A stretch of DNA of 64,000 nt from a bacterium (GCA_018822805.1 JAHJJU010000105.1:1-64000), one strand, 5' to 3'; counted from the first letter of the stretch, positions 52,893 through 62,501 are shown. Notes: generated by a model not told the origin, from the letters alone. Program-made: numbers and translations.

Positions 52893-52920
52893 GTAGGGGC
52901 AGAGCCATGTCTCTGCCCAC
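52893..52920. repeat. GTAGGG REP-like hairpin after ilvH
   Basis: GTAGGGGCAGAG and the complementary TCTCTGCCCAC frame a short CCATG loop. It lies six bases after the ilvH stop and 14 before lpxD. It resembles single arms of the 98-bp elements and may serve as a terminator. Confidence 0.6.
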
Positions 52921-52934
52921 GATAGGAAAAAACT

Positions 52935-53891
52935 ATGAAATTAAGTCAACTATGTCAAAAAATCAACCTCCCTTTTTCCGGAGAAGATAGAGAAATTATC
53001 GGACTTCATACCCTAAGTGAAGCAACTTCTTCACAAATATCCTTTTTAAATGATAAAAAATACATAGATCAACTCTCTAGCACTCAAGCAGGAGCTGTAT
53101 TGGTTGCCAAACAGTATGCCGATTTATTACCTAAGACGACGATTGCTTTGGTAACCGATGAAGCCTATCTGAAATTGGCATTAGCATCCAAGTTTTTTGC
53201 TCATCAAATTAAGACAGAAACAGCGCATCCAAGTATGGGTGAAGGATGTGATATTGATAAACGTGTGCGTTTTGGAACAGGAGTGACTTTAGGTGATAAT
53301 GTCACCATTATGGCTGGTGCTTATATAGGTGATAATGTGAGCGTTGGTTCCAATACATTAATTTATCCGAATGTAACACTGTATCATCATTCTGTAATTG
53401 GAAAAAAATGTATTATCCACGCCGGAACGGTTATAGGTTCTGATGGTTATGGTTTTGCCCATACCAAGAGGGGTGAACACGTTAAGATTTATCAAAATGG
53501 TAATGCTGTCATTGAAGACGATGTTGAGATAGGGGCGAATTGTGTGGTGGATAGAGCCGTATTTGGTACGACCTACATTCGTAAAGGCTCTAAACTGGAT
53601 AATTTGATTCAGATAGCACACAATTGTGATGTGGGTGCCTACGCTTTAATGGCATCACAAGTAGGATTGGCTGGATCTACTACTACCGGACGTAATATTG
53701 TGATGGGTGGACAAAGTGCTTCAGCAGGGCATTTACATATTGGTGATTTTACGACAATTGCAGGAAAAGGTGGTGTGACCAAGTCGCTTGAAGGAGGAAA
53801 AACTTATGCAGGTTTTCCTGCGATAGAGCATAGAATTTGGTTACGTTTACAAGCAAAAATAGCGTCGTTAGTGAAAGTAAAGAATCAGTAA
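52935..53891 (+). CDS. lpxD: UDP-3-O-(3-hydroxyacyl)glucosamine N-acyltransferase LpxD
   Basis: A 318-residue acyltransferase of lipid A synthesis. An N-terminal UDP-binding domain (residues 1-95) precedes a left-handed beta-helix with hexapeptide repeats ([20 protein letters not shown]). The catalytic His is in [12 protein letters not shown] near residue 233, and [12 protein letters not shown] is the substrate loop. The C-terminal helix ([15 protein letters not shown]) is typical. It is 47 bases after ilvH; the REP hairpin makes separate transcription plausible. Confidence 0.95.
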   Translation: MKLSQLCQKINLPFSGEDREIIGLHTLSEATSSQISFLNDKKYIDQLSSTQAGAVLVAKQYADLLPKTTIALVTDEAYLKLALASKFFAHQIKTETAHPSMGEGCDIDKRVRFGTGVTLGDNVTIMAGAYIGDNVSVGSNTLIYPNVTLYHHSVIGKKCIIHAGTVIGSDGYGFAHTKRGEHVKIYQNGNAVIEDDVEIGANCVVDRAVFGTTYIRKGSKLDNLIQIAHNCDVGAYALMASQVGLAGSTTTGRNIVMGGQSASAGHLHIGDFTTIAGKGGVTKSLEGGKTYAGFPAIEHRIWLRLQAKIASLVKVKNQ

Positions 53892-53969
53892 TCTTAAATT
53901 AATATTAAGTACAACTATTATATAATTCATTTATGTAATAGTTAATATAATTTTAATATAGGATTTTTC

Positions 53970-54536
53970 ATGTCAATAAGTAGACCTATTCCCACCGATA
54001 AAGAGATAAAATTAAACTCTAATAAAATGATTGTCAGTAAAACCGATGTTAATGGAAAAATAATTTATGGCAATGAGTATTTTTGTGAAGTATCAGGTTA
54101 TAAAGAGAGTGAGTTAATTGCTTCACCTCATAGCATATTAAGACATCCCGATATGCCGAAAGCTGTATTTTTTCTTATGTGGCAATATTTAGCTAAAGGA
54201 AGAAATATTATGGCTGTAGTAAAAAACTTGGCTAAAAATGGAGATTACTATTGGGTGACTACCGATTTTGACATTAGACGAGATGCCATGGGCAATATTA
54301 AATACTATGCAGCATTTAGACAGGCAGCACCGAAGCATGTTGTCATAGAAATGGAAAAAATTTATGTTAAATTATTAGAGATTGAAAAAGAGCATGGTAT
54401 GAAAGCTTCTGTGGCTTATTTTGAAGCTTTTCTTGAAGAAAAAAACATGAACTATGATCAATTTATTGGAGATCTTGCAAAACCAAAAGGTCTAACAGCC
54501 GTCTTTTTTGAGAAGATGAAGAGCCTATTTGATTAA
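53970..54536 (+). CDS. Aer-like PAS domain protein without a signalling domain
   Basis: A 188-residue soluble protein. Residues about 8-125 form a PAS domain close to Aer: IVSKTDVNGKIIYGNEYFCEVSGY, then HSILRHPDMPK, MWQYLAKGRN and DYYWVTTDFDIRRD. Such domains bind FAD and sense redox state or energy. The remaining 65 residues are helical and have no methyl-accepting or kinase domain, so it must signal through a partner. Such short PAS proteins are common in Campylobacterota (CetB-like). Confidence 0.8.
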   Translation: MSISRPIPTDKEIKLNSNKMIVSKTDVNGKIIYGNEYFCEVSGYKESELIASPHSILRHPDMPKAVFFLMWQYLAKGRNIMAVVKNLAKNGDYYWVTTDFDIRRDAMGNIKYYAAFRQAAPKHVVIEMEKIYVKLLEIEKEHGMKASVAYFEAFLEEKNMNYDQFIGDLAKPKGLTAVFFEKMKSLFD

Positions 54537-54540
54537 AAAC

Positions 54541-54561
54541 CTGAGTTCGACGGAATACCAT
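54541..54561 (+). repeat. 21-bp repeat after the PAS gene (copy 2)
   Basis: CTGAGTTCGACGGAATACC plus two bases, five bases after the PAS gene stop. It matches 20 of 21 bases of the element at 12291-12311, in the same orientation relative to the preceding gene. Confidence 0.6.
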
Positions 54562-54573
54562 AGCCACAAAAGT

Positions 54574-55677
54574 CTAAAAATAGGTTAAAAGATTCAGAGG
54601 CAAAACTACTTTTGCTAGCATAAAAAACTTTCGGATAAAATAGAACAGTCCAAGAAAAACAATACCATACAGAACACTACTGGGTATGTTTTTTAATAAA
54701 TAATTAAAGAGTGTATTGAAATTGCCTTTATAAATTGTTTTGAGTAGATTTGCTTGGAATCCCATTCGCTTCATGAATCTTTTTTCTCCTAATTTATGAA
54801 GACCTTTTAATCCTTTTTCTCCATAGGTAGAAGCATAGAGAATATTTTTACTTTGAACATTCGGCATGGCTTGTGCATAGTTTAATGCTTTATTTTGTGT
54901 TGTTTGAAGTAGAATATGACTTTTTTTACCAAAGTGTGAACTAAAGGAGACGATGTTTTCTAACTCTTTAAAGTTTTTGGTGTTTTTTAAAAGATTTAAT
55001 GTCTGATGTAGACCCACTTTTTCATAAAGTTTATGAATAGGTTCTAAAAGTGTTTTGATTTGCTCTAACGATTTTGTCTCTTTAGCTACTTTGGCTTGTT
55101 CGAGTAATTTTTTGTTGAGCCAAGAGGGGAGTTTGTTAACACGTTTTCCATATTTTAAGACGGATATAGATGTTTTTATGGGAGCAGTAGCTCCTAAAGT
55201 ATAGACCGTAGAGGCTGTTGCAAGAAGACCTAATGAGGATAGGGCAACCATAACATTGTCTACTTTTTCATCGTTATAGTAGTGTTGTCCTTGAATGGCT
55301 AAATCACGTACATCGCCCACAACTAAAAAGTCAGAAGCGATGGCAGAGGCTTTACCAATATCTTCATCACTCCCACCTTTGATGATTCCTTCTAAAAATT
55401 TATCTGCTTTATATTCATAACTGCTACGTTTTGATTCTATTTCCTGAAGGAGTTTTTGGCTTTTAGGATTTTCTTTAACATAAGGATAATCTATAAAATA
55501 TGATAGATATTCATGAGCATCAACGTATCTGTTTTCTTTGATTAATTGTTCAGTATGAGGAATAGGGTCAATATGTACTAAGGTTCGTATATCAAATGTT
55601 TTTCTCTCATCCAATAAAAAAAGTGAGATACCAACAAATATTAACATAAATAATGGAACTAAAATTTTAGTAACCAT
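54574..55677 (-). CDS. Membrane protein of unknown function
   Basis: A 367-residue protein with an N-terminal hydrophobic helix (residues 4-21, a possible signal anchor), a soluble helical region, a weakly hydrophobic Ala/Gly/Thr stretch near 145-172, and a C-terminal membrane helix (near residues 336-362). Basic helical segments lie between. No enzyme motif is seen. In Campylobacter, as I recall, radA follows ftsY here; this gene takes its place. It is transcribed with or just after ftsY. Confidence 0.7.
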   Translation of the reverse strand: MVTKILVPLFMLIFVGISLFLLDERKTFDIRTLVHIDPIPHTEQLIKENRYVDAHEYLSYFIDYPYVKENPKSQKLLQEIESKRSSYEYKADKFLEGIIKGGSDEDIGKASAIASDFLVVGDVRDLAIQGQHYYNDEKVDNVMVALSSLGLLATASTVYTLGATAPIKTSISVLKYGKRVNKLPSWLNKKLLEQAKVAKETKSLEQIKTLLEPIHKLYEKVGLHQTLNLLKNTKNFKELENIVSFSSHFGKKSHILLQTTQNKALNYAQAMPNVQSKNILYASTYGEKGLKGLHKLGEKRFMKRMGFQANLLKTIYKGNFNTLFNYLLKNIPSSVLYGIVFLGLFYFIRKFFMLAKVVLPLNLLTYF

Positions 55678-55747
55678 TTAAAGTCCTTTAAATGTGACTG
55701 TTCACATGAACTCTCTATTGAAGTGACTCATGTGTTGGTGTAATCTT

Positions 55748-56617
55748 TTATAGAAATATCTCGTCTAAAATGGTATTGACATACTCGTTTGCTTTAAACT
55801 GAATAAGGTCATCAGGTTGTTCACCTGTTCCTATAAAGTAAATTGGCAGCTGTAGTTCATGTGCAATAGAGAGTACAGAGCCACCTTTAGCTGTTCCATC
55901 AAGTTTGGTAATGATGATACCATCAATACCAATCATCTCATTAAATATTTTAGCTTGATTTATACTAGAGCTACCTTGTGTTCCATCAAGTACCAACATT
56001 TTTCTATGAGGAGCATCAGGCATGGCTTTATTGGCTGTACGTACCATTTTTTTGAGCTCTTCACCTAAATTGGTTTGGGTATGAAGTCTTCCGGCCGTAT
56101 CAATAAGCACATGATCAATCTGTTTTGAGCGAGCTGATGCTATGGTGTCATAGACAACAGCTGATGGGTCGTGTCCTTGTTGGGTAGAGACAATAGGAAT
56201 ATTGAGTTTGTTTGCCCAACGTGTCAGCTGTTCTATGGCAGCTGCACGAAAGGTATCGGCAGCACCGAGAAGAACGCTTTTTCCCTCTTTTTGATGAAAT
56301 TTTGCCAACTTAGCAATGGTGGTGGTTTTTCCTGCACCATTGACACCAATAATCATATCAACAAATGGCTTAACATCTAAATCTTCTTTCCAGTCTGCTT
56401 TGTATTGAAAAACTGAAATCAGTGTATTGTAGGCGTGAACCCTCTCAATTTGATTGGGTAATTCATCTAAAAATTTCTCTATGAGTTCATAGTTTACATC
56501 AGCTTCCAAAAGAATATCTTCAAATTCACTTTTGGTTATTTTTTTCTTTTTTGTCGGTGCGACTTCGTGGATGGCTTCATTGGTCTTTTTAAAAACTTTT
56601 TTTAATATATTAAACAT
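55748..56617 (-). CDS. ftsY: Signal recognition particle receptor FtsY
   Basis: A 289-residue SRP GTPase that docks translating ribosomes at the membrane. The G1 loop is [15 protein letters not shown] near residue 93, G3 DTAGRLHTQ, and G4 [10 protein letters not shown] near 240. The acidic N-terminal domain of E. coli FtsY is largely absent; only a short Lys-rich helical N-domain remains, normal for Campylobacterota. It overlaps the TlpA-like gene upstream by one base. Confidence 0.95.
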   Translation of the reverse strand: MFNILKKVFKKTNEAIHEVAPTKKKKITKSEFEDILLEADVNYELIEKFLDELPNQIERVHAYNTLISVFQYKADWKEDLDVKPFVDMIIGVNGAGKTTTIAKLAKFHQKEGKSVLLGAADTFRAAAIEQLTRWANKLNIPIVSTQQGHDPSAVVYDTIASARSKQIDHVLIDTAGRLHTQTNLGEELKKMVRTANKAMPDAPHRKMLVLDGTQGSSSINQAKIFNEMIGIDGIIITKLDGTAKGGSVLSIAHELQLPIYFIGTGEQPDDLIQFKANEYVNTILDEIFL

Positions 56618-57243
56618 TATTCCCCTTTTGTTTTTTCTAATAGTTGTTTGATATCACTCTCAATCATCTCTTCAGGCATACTGCCCTCATAGTGGGTAAA
56701 GTATTTTCCATTAACAAATAAAATCATAAGGGGTAATGAAAAATTTTGTGGTAGTCGTAACTTCGGTGCAATCATATTTGAAAATTTTAGATTTTCTTCT
56801 TGATTGGAGGAAACAAAAAAATGTGCTTCTTCTGCAATGATAAATTTATTAAGTTTTTCATCACTAATGTCGTCATGAACCAGTGCCGATAAAATAAAAA
56901 GATGCTCTTTAAAATTTTTTTGTAAGTTACTTAAGTGAGGAATTTGTCCCCTGCATGGAGGACACCATGTTGAAAATAGACTGATCATAACAATTGGTTG
57001 TTGTATATTGGTAAAATTGTAGATGTCATTTTTTACATGGACAAGTGATCCTTGTTTTTGCAAATCTTCAAAATTAAAACTATACTCTTCAGATATAATT
57101 TTTTTTATAGTAATTGTTTCATTTTGAGTAGTTTTATTTTTTTGAAAAACTTCATCCTGGGAATTGTTTTTCTCATCACTACAAGCAGTCAACAATAAAA
57201 GTGTGATTATTAAAAGTATATAAAAATTATTTTTTGTTCTCAA
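56617..57243 (-). CDS. TlpA/ResA-like thioredoxin-fold lipoprotein
   Basis: A 208-residue exported protein: lipoprotein signal with LLLLTAC (Cys21), then a thioredoxin fold from about residue 60 with the redox motif [12 protein letters not shown] near residue 92. It probably reduces or shuffles disulphides in the periplasm, for instance apocytochrome c CxxCH cysteines for the ccsBA product. It precedes ftsY, an order I recall from Campylobacter (Cj1207c-ftsY). Confidence 0.85.
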   Translation of the reverse strand: MRTKNNFYILLIITLLLLTACSDEKNNSQDEVFQKNKTTQNETITIKKIISEEYSFNFEDLQKQGSLVHVKNDIYNFTNIQQPIVMISLFSTWCPPCRGQIPHLSNLQKNFKEHLFILSALVHDDISDEKLNKFIIAEEAHFFVSSNQEENLKFSNMIAPKLRLPQNFSLPLMILFVNGKYFTHYEGSMPEEMIESDIKQLLEKTKGE

Positions 57244-57302
57244 ATAGTGTCTTTTGTAAGTAAATTTTAGGGATTATATCAAAAAAATATAAAGTTGTAA
57301 AT

Positions 57303-57839
57303 ATGGATAAAAAAACTTTTAGGAAGATTTGTATGGATCGATTAAAGCGAAAAAATCAAGTCAATAATTATAAATTAGATAAAATTGTGGTACATAAGCT
57401 ATTTAACGTCATCGAACAAAGTGACATTAAAGTGATTATGCTTTATATACCATTAAAAATAGAAATTAATATTTTAGGTTTAATTACAAAGTTAAGAAAA
57501 GAGAAAAAAGTAGTTTTAGTACCATTTATGGAAGGTGAAAGCTTTAGCTTGGTAAAATATAGACTGCCTTTAAATATTAAACAATTTGGTGTAAAAGAAC
57601 CCCATTATTCAAACAAATATAATAAAAAAATAGATTTAGCAATAGTCCCTATAATAGGGACAGACAGTACATTGAGAAGGGTAGGATTTGGGAAAGGATT
57701 CTACGACAGATTTTTTCAAAAAAATCATAAAAATATTAAAAAGATTTTATTTGTAGGAAGAAAATATTGTGTTAGTTCTGAAATTATAACAGATGACTAC
57801 GATGTTAAGGGGGATGCTTATATAACACCAAAAAGATAG
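57303..57839 (+). CDS. 5-formyltetrahydrofolate cyclo-ligase
   Basis: A 178-residue enzyme that converts 5-formyl-THF to 5,10-methenyl-THF with ATP. LYIPLKIEINILGLI, VPFMEGESFSLVKY and the hallmark GFGKGFYDRFF near residue 128 are seen, though RRVGFGKGFYDR varies slightly from the usual RLGYGKGYYDR. Length is standard. It is divergent from the TlpA-like gene and 49 bases before rny, matching gene order in Campylobacter. Confidence 0.88.
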   Translation: MDKKTFRKICMDRLKRKNQVNNYKLDKIVVHKLFNVIEQSDIKVIMLYIPLKIEINILGLITKLRKEKKVVLVPFMEGESFSLVKYRLPLNIKQFGVKEPHYSNKYNKKIDLAIVPIIGTDSTLRRVGFGKGFYDRFFQKNHKNIKKILFVGRKYCVSSEIITDDYDVKGDAYITPKR

Positions 57840-57888
57840 TTTATAAAAAGAAAATCAAGGATTTAGGCTCCTTAAAAAAGGAGAAAAA

Positions 57889-59412
57889 ATGATAGAAAGT
57901 ATATTAATAGTAATTCTACTCACACTTTTAGGAGTGGGTGTTACTTATTGGTTTATGCGTAATGAAAATAAAAAACAATTTAAACATTTAGAAAGTGAAG
58001 CAAAAGCAAAAGCTTCGGCTATAGAGTACGAAGCAGAACATATATTGAGCGAAGCTAAAGTTCATATAAAAGAAGAAGAAGTTCTTTTAGATAAAAAGTT
58101 TCAAGATAAAGTTTTAGAAATAACAAAACAGAAAACAGAGTTGGATTTGGAGTTAAAATCTCTGCGTAAAAAAGAGAAAGAACTTTATAAAATCAAAAAA
58201 AATTTAGAGAAGAAAGAGAATTCTCTTTTAAGTTTAGAAGCACAAAAAAGAAAAGAGATTGATTTTACCATTGCTCTTTTAGAAAAAAGTGCAGCGATGA
58301 CCAAAGAAGAAGCAAAGCAATATCTTTTACAACAAGTAGAAGAACAGTCTAAGTTAGAGTTGGTTCAAACCATTCATAAATATGAAAAACAGGCACATCA
58401 AGAAGCAAAGAAAAAAGCGAATTATATTTTAGCCCAAGCTGTAACACGTTATGCCGGAGAGTTTGCAGGTGAGCGACTTATCAATATTATTAATCTTCCA
58501 AGTGATGAACATAAAGGTCGTATTATTGGTAAAGAGGGTCGAAATATTAAAAGTTTAGAACAGTTGCTTGGTGTGGATATTATTATCGATGAGACACCGG
58601 GTGTGATACTTGTGAGTAACTTTAATCTCTACAGAAGAGCCATTGCAACAAAAACCATTGAAATTTTGGTTGAAGATGGACGAATTCATCCGGGACGAAT
58701 TGAAGAGGTTCATGAAAAAGTAAAAGAAGAGTTTGAACAAAAAATCTTAGAAGATGGTGAAAATATTGTTATTGAGCTCGGTTTACTTCCGATGCATGAA
58801 GAGTTAATGAAGTTACTTGGACGCATGCGATACCGTGCCAGTTATGGACAGAATGCTTTGGCACATACGCTAGAAGTTGCAAAATTGGCAGCAATAATGG
58901 CTGCTGAAATGGGTGGTGATGAAAAGTTGGCGTTACGAGCAGGATTATTGCATGATATTGGTAAAGCTTTAACTCAAGAGGTTGGTGGTAACCATGTTGA
59001 TTTGGGTGTTGAAGTGTGTCAACGATATGATGAGCATCCAACCGTTATCAATGCCATTTATGCACACCATGGTTATGAAGAGCCTGATGGTGTGGAGAGT
59101 GCAGCTGTATGTGCTGCTGATACCTTAAGTGCATCCCGACCGGGTGCAAGAAGAGAAGTTCTTGAAAGTTTTGTTAAACGTGTTAAAGAGGTGGAAGCCA
59201 TAGCCTTAAGCAAGCAAGGGGTTATTGATGCCTATGCAATTAATGCCGGTCGTGAAATTCGTGTTTTTGTGGATGCTGGTAAAATTGATGACACAAATGT
59301 CTATCTCTTGTCTAAAGAGATTGCAAAAGAGATTGAGAATAAGGTACAATACCCCGGCGAAATAAAAGTTAATGTTATTCGTGAAAAAAGAGAAATTCAA
59401 TATGCAAGGTAG
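57889..59412 (+). CDS. rny: Ribonuclease Y
   Basis: A 507-residue membrane-anchored endoribonuclease starting bulk mRNA decay. It has one N-terminal span (residues 3-22), a long coiled coil (30-185), a KH domain with GRIIGKEGRNIKSLEQ near residue 208, and an HD domain with HTLEVAKLAAIMAAEMG and AGLLHDIGKAL near 325-365. Length is typical. The next gene starts four bases after its stop and takes its ribosome site (AAGG) from the rny 3' end. Confidence 0.95.
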   Translation: MIESILIVILLTLLGVGVTYWFMRNENKKQFKHLESEAKAKASAIEYEAEHILSEAKVHIKEEEVLLDKKFQDKVLEITKQKTELDLELKSLRKKEKELYKIKKNLEKKENSLLSLEAQKRKEIDFTIALLEKSAAMTKEEAKQYLLQQVEEQSKLELVQTIHKYEKQAHQEAKKKANYILAQAVTRYAGEFAGERLINIINLPSDEHKGRIIGKEGRNIKSLEQLLGVDIIIDETPGVILVSNFNLYRRAIATKTIEILVEDGRIHPGRIEEVHEKVKEEFEQKILEDGENIVIELGLLPMHEELMKLLGRMRYRASYGQNALAHTLEVAKLAAIMAAEMGGDEKLALRAGLLHDIGKALTQEVGGNHVDLGVEVCQRYDEHPTVINAIYAHHGYEEPDGVESAAVCAADTLSASRPGARREVLESFVKRVKEVEAIALSKQGVIDAYAINAGREIRVFVDAGKIDDTNVYLLSKEIAKEIENKVQYPGEIKVNVIREKREIQYAR

Positions 59413-59416
59413 AAAT

Positions 59417-60028
59417 ATGAAAAAAGTAACTTTAGCGTTTTTAATGACGGTTTTGGTATTGCTTACAGGATGTAATCCTAAAGAAGCAAAAGAGAGTATG
59501 GCAAGTAACACAGCAGTTCAAAATGCTTCAACGGCAAATAGTACACAGAGCAATGAGCAGATGACCATTGTTGTTTTAGAAACAAACCAAGGGAATATAG
59601 AGTTAAAACTTTTCCCTAAAGTGGCACCATTGGCTGTTGAAAATTTTGTAACCCATGCTAAAAATGGCTACTACAATGGTCTGATTTTTCACAGAGTTAT
59701 TAAAAACTTTATGATTCAAGGTGGAGATCCTACGGGTACGGGTACCGGTGGTACTTCTATTTGGAATAAAGAGTTTGTTAATGAATATGCACCTAATGTG
59801 ATTTTTGATAAACCATTTTTATTGGCGATGGCAAATCATGGACCTAATACCAATGGTAGTCAGTTTTTCATTACTACAAAAACCACACCATGGTTAAATG
59901 GTGGTTACACCATTTTTGGTGAAGTGGTATCCGGGCAGGCTATAGTACAAAAAATTGAAAATACACAAACAGCAGTAGCTGATAGACCGGTAAATGAGCA
60001 GAAGATTATTAAGGCTTATGTTAAGTAA
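59417..60028 (+). CDS. Cyclophilin-type peptidyl-prolyl isomerase lipoprotein
   Basis: A 203-residue exported isomerase. The lipoprotein signal is MKKVTLAFLMTVLVLLTGC (Cys19). After a Ser/Thr/Asn-rich linker (residues 20-55), a cyclophilin domain begins: FHRVIKNFMIQGGDPTGTGTGG near residue 96, then NGSQFFITTK and LNGGYTIFGEVV. It should aid protein folding in the periplasm. The open frame starts 15 codons earlier inside rny; ATG 59417 with AAGG is preferred because it gives a clean signal. Confidence 0.9.
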   Translation: MKKVTLAFLMTVLVLLTGCNPKEAKESMASNTAVQNASTANSTQSNEQMTIVVLETNQGNIELKLFPKVAPLAVENFVTHAKNGYYNGLIFHRVIKNFMIQGGDPTGTGTGGTSIWNKEFVNEYAPNVIFDKPFLLAMANHGPNTNGSQFFITTKTTPWLNGGYTIFGEVVSGQAIVQKIENTQTAVADRPVNEQKIIKAYVK

Positions 60029-60030
60029 TA

Positions 60031-60954
60031 ATGCAGACAACAGATCTTAACAAACTACGTCAAGAACGTTTAAAGTGTCTTGAATGGAAAAATATTAAAC
60101 CTTATTGGGAGGCTATTAAAGCTCTCCCAGCTCCTAAAAATGTTCAAATCAAACTTGGTGACACTGTTGAAATGCTTCCGGATGCCTTAACAGAGGAAGA
60201 AGAAACATCTATTTATGAGAGTGCAAAATTAATGCATCCATGGAGAAAAGGACCTTTTCAAGTCTCCAAAACGTTTATAGACAGTGAATGGAGAAGTAAT
60301 CTTAAATATAATTTATTACGTCCTCACTTTAATTTAAAAGATAAAACAGTTGGTGATATTGGATGCAATAATGGTTATTATCTTTTTAGAATGATGGAAG
60401 ATCAACCCAAAAGATTGATTGGATTTGATCCTTCGGCTGTGACATTTTGTCAATTTAAATTTTTAGATCATTTTATGCAAAGTGGTATTACTTATGAGCT
60501 TTTAGGTGTGGAGCATGTTGAGCATTACGAACACAAATTTGACGTCTTATTTTGCTTAGGGGTACTCTACCATAGAGCTGATCCAATAGGTATGCTAAAA
60601 TCGCTATTTAAAGGCTTAAATGAGGGTGGAGAATTGATTCTAGATACCTTTATGATTGATGGAAAAGAGGATGTCTGTTTAACCCCTCGTGATCGTTATT
60701 CTAAAATGGGAAATATCTATTTTATTCCGACGATAAATGCTTTGAAAAACTGGTGTTTAAGAGCTGGTTTTGAGACGTTTGAAGTACTGAATATCGTTAA
60801 AACCGAACATGAAGAACAACGCAAAACAGAATGGATTAATACGCAATCATTAAGTGATTTTTTAGATGAAAATGATCAGAATAAAACAGTTGAAGGTTAC
60901 CCTGCTCCTAAAAGGGTTTATATAAAAGCAAAAAAGTTAAAGAAAACAAAGTAA
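60031..60954 (+). CDS. cmoB: tRNA U34 carboxymethyltransferase CmoB
   Basis: A 307-residue methyltransferase using carboxy-SAM to modify uridine 34 to cmo5U. WRSNLKYNLLRPHFN, VGDIGCNNGYYLFRM near residue 108, GFDPSAVTFCQF, LFCLGVLYHRADPIGMLK near 172 and RDRYSKMGNIYFIPT are characteristic. It starts two bases after the cyclophilin stop and is likely cotranscribed. The matching CmoA is not in the window. Confidence 0.93.
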   Translation: MQTTDLNKLRQERLKCLEWKNIKPYWEAIKALPAPKNVQIKLGDTVEMLPDALTEEEETSIYESAKLMHPWRKGPFQVSKTFIDSEWRSNLKYNLLRPHFNLKDKTVGDIGCNNGYYLFRMMEDQPKRLIGFDPSAVTFCQFKFLDHFMQSGITYELLGVEHVEHYEHKFDVLFCLGVLYHRADPIGMLKSLFKGLNEGGELILDTFMIDGKEDVCLTPRDRYSKMGNIYFIPTINALKNWCLRAGFETFEVLNIVKTEHEEQRKTEWINTQSLSDFLDENDQNKTVEGYPAPKRVYIKAKKLKKTK

Positions 60955-61133
60955 ATAGTAAATTTATTTTTAAACCGTCGAAAAATAAGGTATAATTAAA
61001 CAAATTTAAGTTGTTCGGAAAACTTTGTAAGCTTGTAAACGCATATGTATAATTATGTTAAAAATTATTTTTATTTTTAAATAAGTGGAATTTTGATATA
61101 ACCTCCGAACATATAGAAAAGATTAGGATAACA

Positions 61134-61799
61134 ATGAGAATATTAACCATTGGCTTTGATGACGAGTTCATAAAAGATTTAGAGATTGAACTTGAAAAAT
61201 ATTTTATCTGTATTGTAGACAGTGCAAGAGATTTGTATGACGCTACAAACTTTACAGATTTTAGACACTATGAACTTATAATCATAGTAGATGAAGGTGA
61301 ACGATATACATTAGAAAAATACAGTAACGAAGTAAAAAAGAAAAAAAGAGAAACAAAAATTATTGTCTTAACGAACAATAAAAAAAATCAAATTCCACTT
61401 TTTGAGTTGGGTGTTGATGATGTTGTTACTCATTTTATAGATTCCCCGGAATTGATTGCTGTGAGAGTTCTTTCAAATATGAGAAAACTTTTTGGTACAC
61501 AAATTGATGTTGGCAAACTTGTAATAGACATTGCAAATAAAAAGATAGAATATGATGATAAAATTGTCTCTTTAAATGGAAAAACATTTGATATATTGGC
61601 GTATTTGGCACTTAGAGAAGATCGTGTTTTCTCAAAAGATGAGATTATTAATGCACTGTGGGAAGAACCGGAATATGTGAGTGACAATACTGTTGAAGTG
61701 GCAATCAATCAAATTCGTAAACGTCTTAAAAGTATACTTGGTTTTCAAGTAATACATACGGTAAGAAGAAGAGGTTATAAGTTTTCTTACGACAAGTAG
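61134..61799 (+). CDS. Atypical OmpR-type response regulator, HsrA/CosR-like
   Basis: A 221-residue regulator. The receiver (1-120) lacks the usual phosphoacceptor: beta-3 reads ELIIIVDEGE, with Val where DLIILD has its Asp, and the GADDYIxKP loop is GVDDVVTHF, missing the Lys. The winged helix (125-221) shows LWEEPEYVSDNTVEVAINQIRKRL, nearly the HsrA/CosR sequence I recall from Helicobacter and Campylobacter, plus TVRRRGYKF. Those proteins act without phosphorylation and control redox and core genes. It stands alone. Its stop TAG lies in a GTAGGG repeat. Confidence 0.8.
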   Translation: MRILTIGFDDEFIKDLEIELEKYFICIVDSARDLYDATNFTDFRHYELIIIVDEGERYTLEKYSNEVKKKKRETKIIVLTNNKKNQIPLFELGVDDVVTHFIDSPELIAVRVLSNMRKLFGTQIDVGKLVIDIANKKIEYDDKIVSLNGKTFDILAYLALREDRVFSKDEIINALWEEPEYVSDNTVEVAINQIRKRLKSILGFQVIHTVRRRGYKFSYDK

Positions 61800-61893
61800 G
61801 GTCTTTTCCCATGAAAACACCGTGTTATAATATTTCAAATATATTGAAAATTTGAATTTTAATTTGATGGTGTTGTGAGGCACAACACCCTAC
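61796..61893. repeat. 98-bp element with GTAGGG/CCCTAC ends
   Basis: It begins at the response regulator stop and ends five bases before the MBL-fold stop. The right half contains the hairpin GGTGTTGTG / CACAACACC. Ends and length equal those of the element at 21399-21496, though the internal sequence differs. It separates two convergent genes and may act as their terminator. Confidence 0.55.
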
Positions 61894-61898
61894 TATCC

Positions 61899-62501
61899 TT
61901 AATTATTTTTTACATAATTTAGCCACATTGGCATTCCTTTTTGCTCTTGTTTTAATGTCGTGCTCATTCCGTGACCCGGATAAACAGTAAAGTCTCTCTC
62001 TATTTTCATCGCTTTTTCTAAACTTTGAGCCATTGCTTCTCCTGAAGAGAAGGGAAAGTCCCATCTTCCAATGGATTGTTGAAAAAGAAAGTCACCTGAA
62101 AACCATACATCTTCAATTTCTATAATGGAGTTACCCGGTGTGTGCCCCGGGAAATGACGATAGTTGATTTTAATGCCCTCTATAGTGATTTCTTCATCTC
62201 CATCAACAAGAACATCAGGAGTACTGCTTGGTGGAGTTTGTCCTAATGGGCATTTTTGTAACATAAAAGCATCTTTTTTTTGAATATAGAGAGGAATGTT
62301 TAATTTTTTTTGTAACGCTGCATTACTCCAAACATGATCATAATGTCCATGAGTATTGAGTATGGCAATAGGGTTACTTGTGTTGTTAAGTACCCAATTT
62401 GTGGCATTTATACCTGGATCGATTATGATATCTTTGTTGTCAATAGTAACGATATAACAATTGGTTTGGGTCTGTCCCATGGGCTGAATTTTAATTTCCA
62501 T
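61899..62501 (-). CDS. MBL-fold metallo-hydrolase (glyoxalase II-like)
   Basis: A 200-residue metallo-beta-lactamase-fold protein. The metal motif is THGHYDHVWSNAAL near residue 53, followed by FPGHTPGNS (His3), SGDFLFQQSIGRWDFP and VYPGHGMSTT. These match small glyoxalase II-like hydrolases (YcbL type). The open frame extends 39 codons upstream across the divergent gene start; ATG 62501 gives MEIKIQPMGQTQTNCY, the family's usual start. Confidence 0.87.
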   Translation of the reverse strand: MEIKIQPMGQTQTNCYIVTIDNKDIIIDPGINATNWVLNNTSNPIAILNTHGHYDHVWSNAALQKKLNIPLYIQKKDAFMLQKCPLGQTPPSSTPDVLVDGDEEITIEGIKINYRHFPGHTPGNSIIEIEDVWFSGDFLFQQSIGRWDFPFSSGEAMAQSLEKAMKIERDFTVYPGHGMSTTLKQEQKGMPMWLNYVKNN

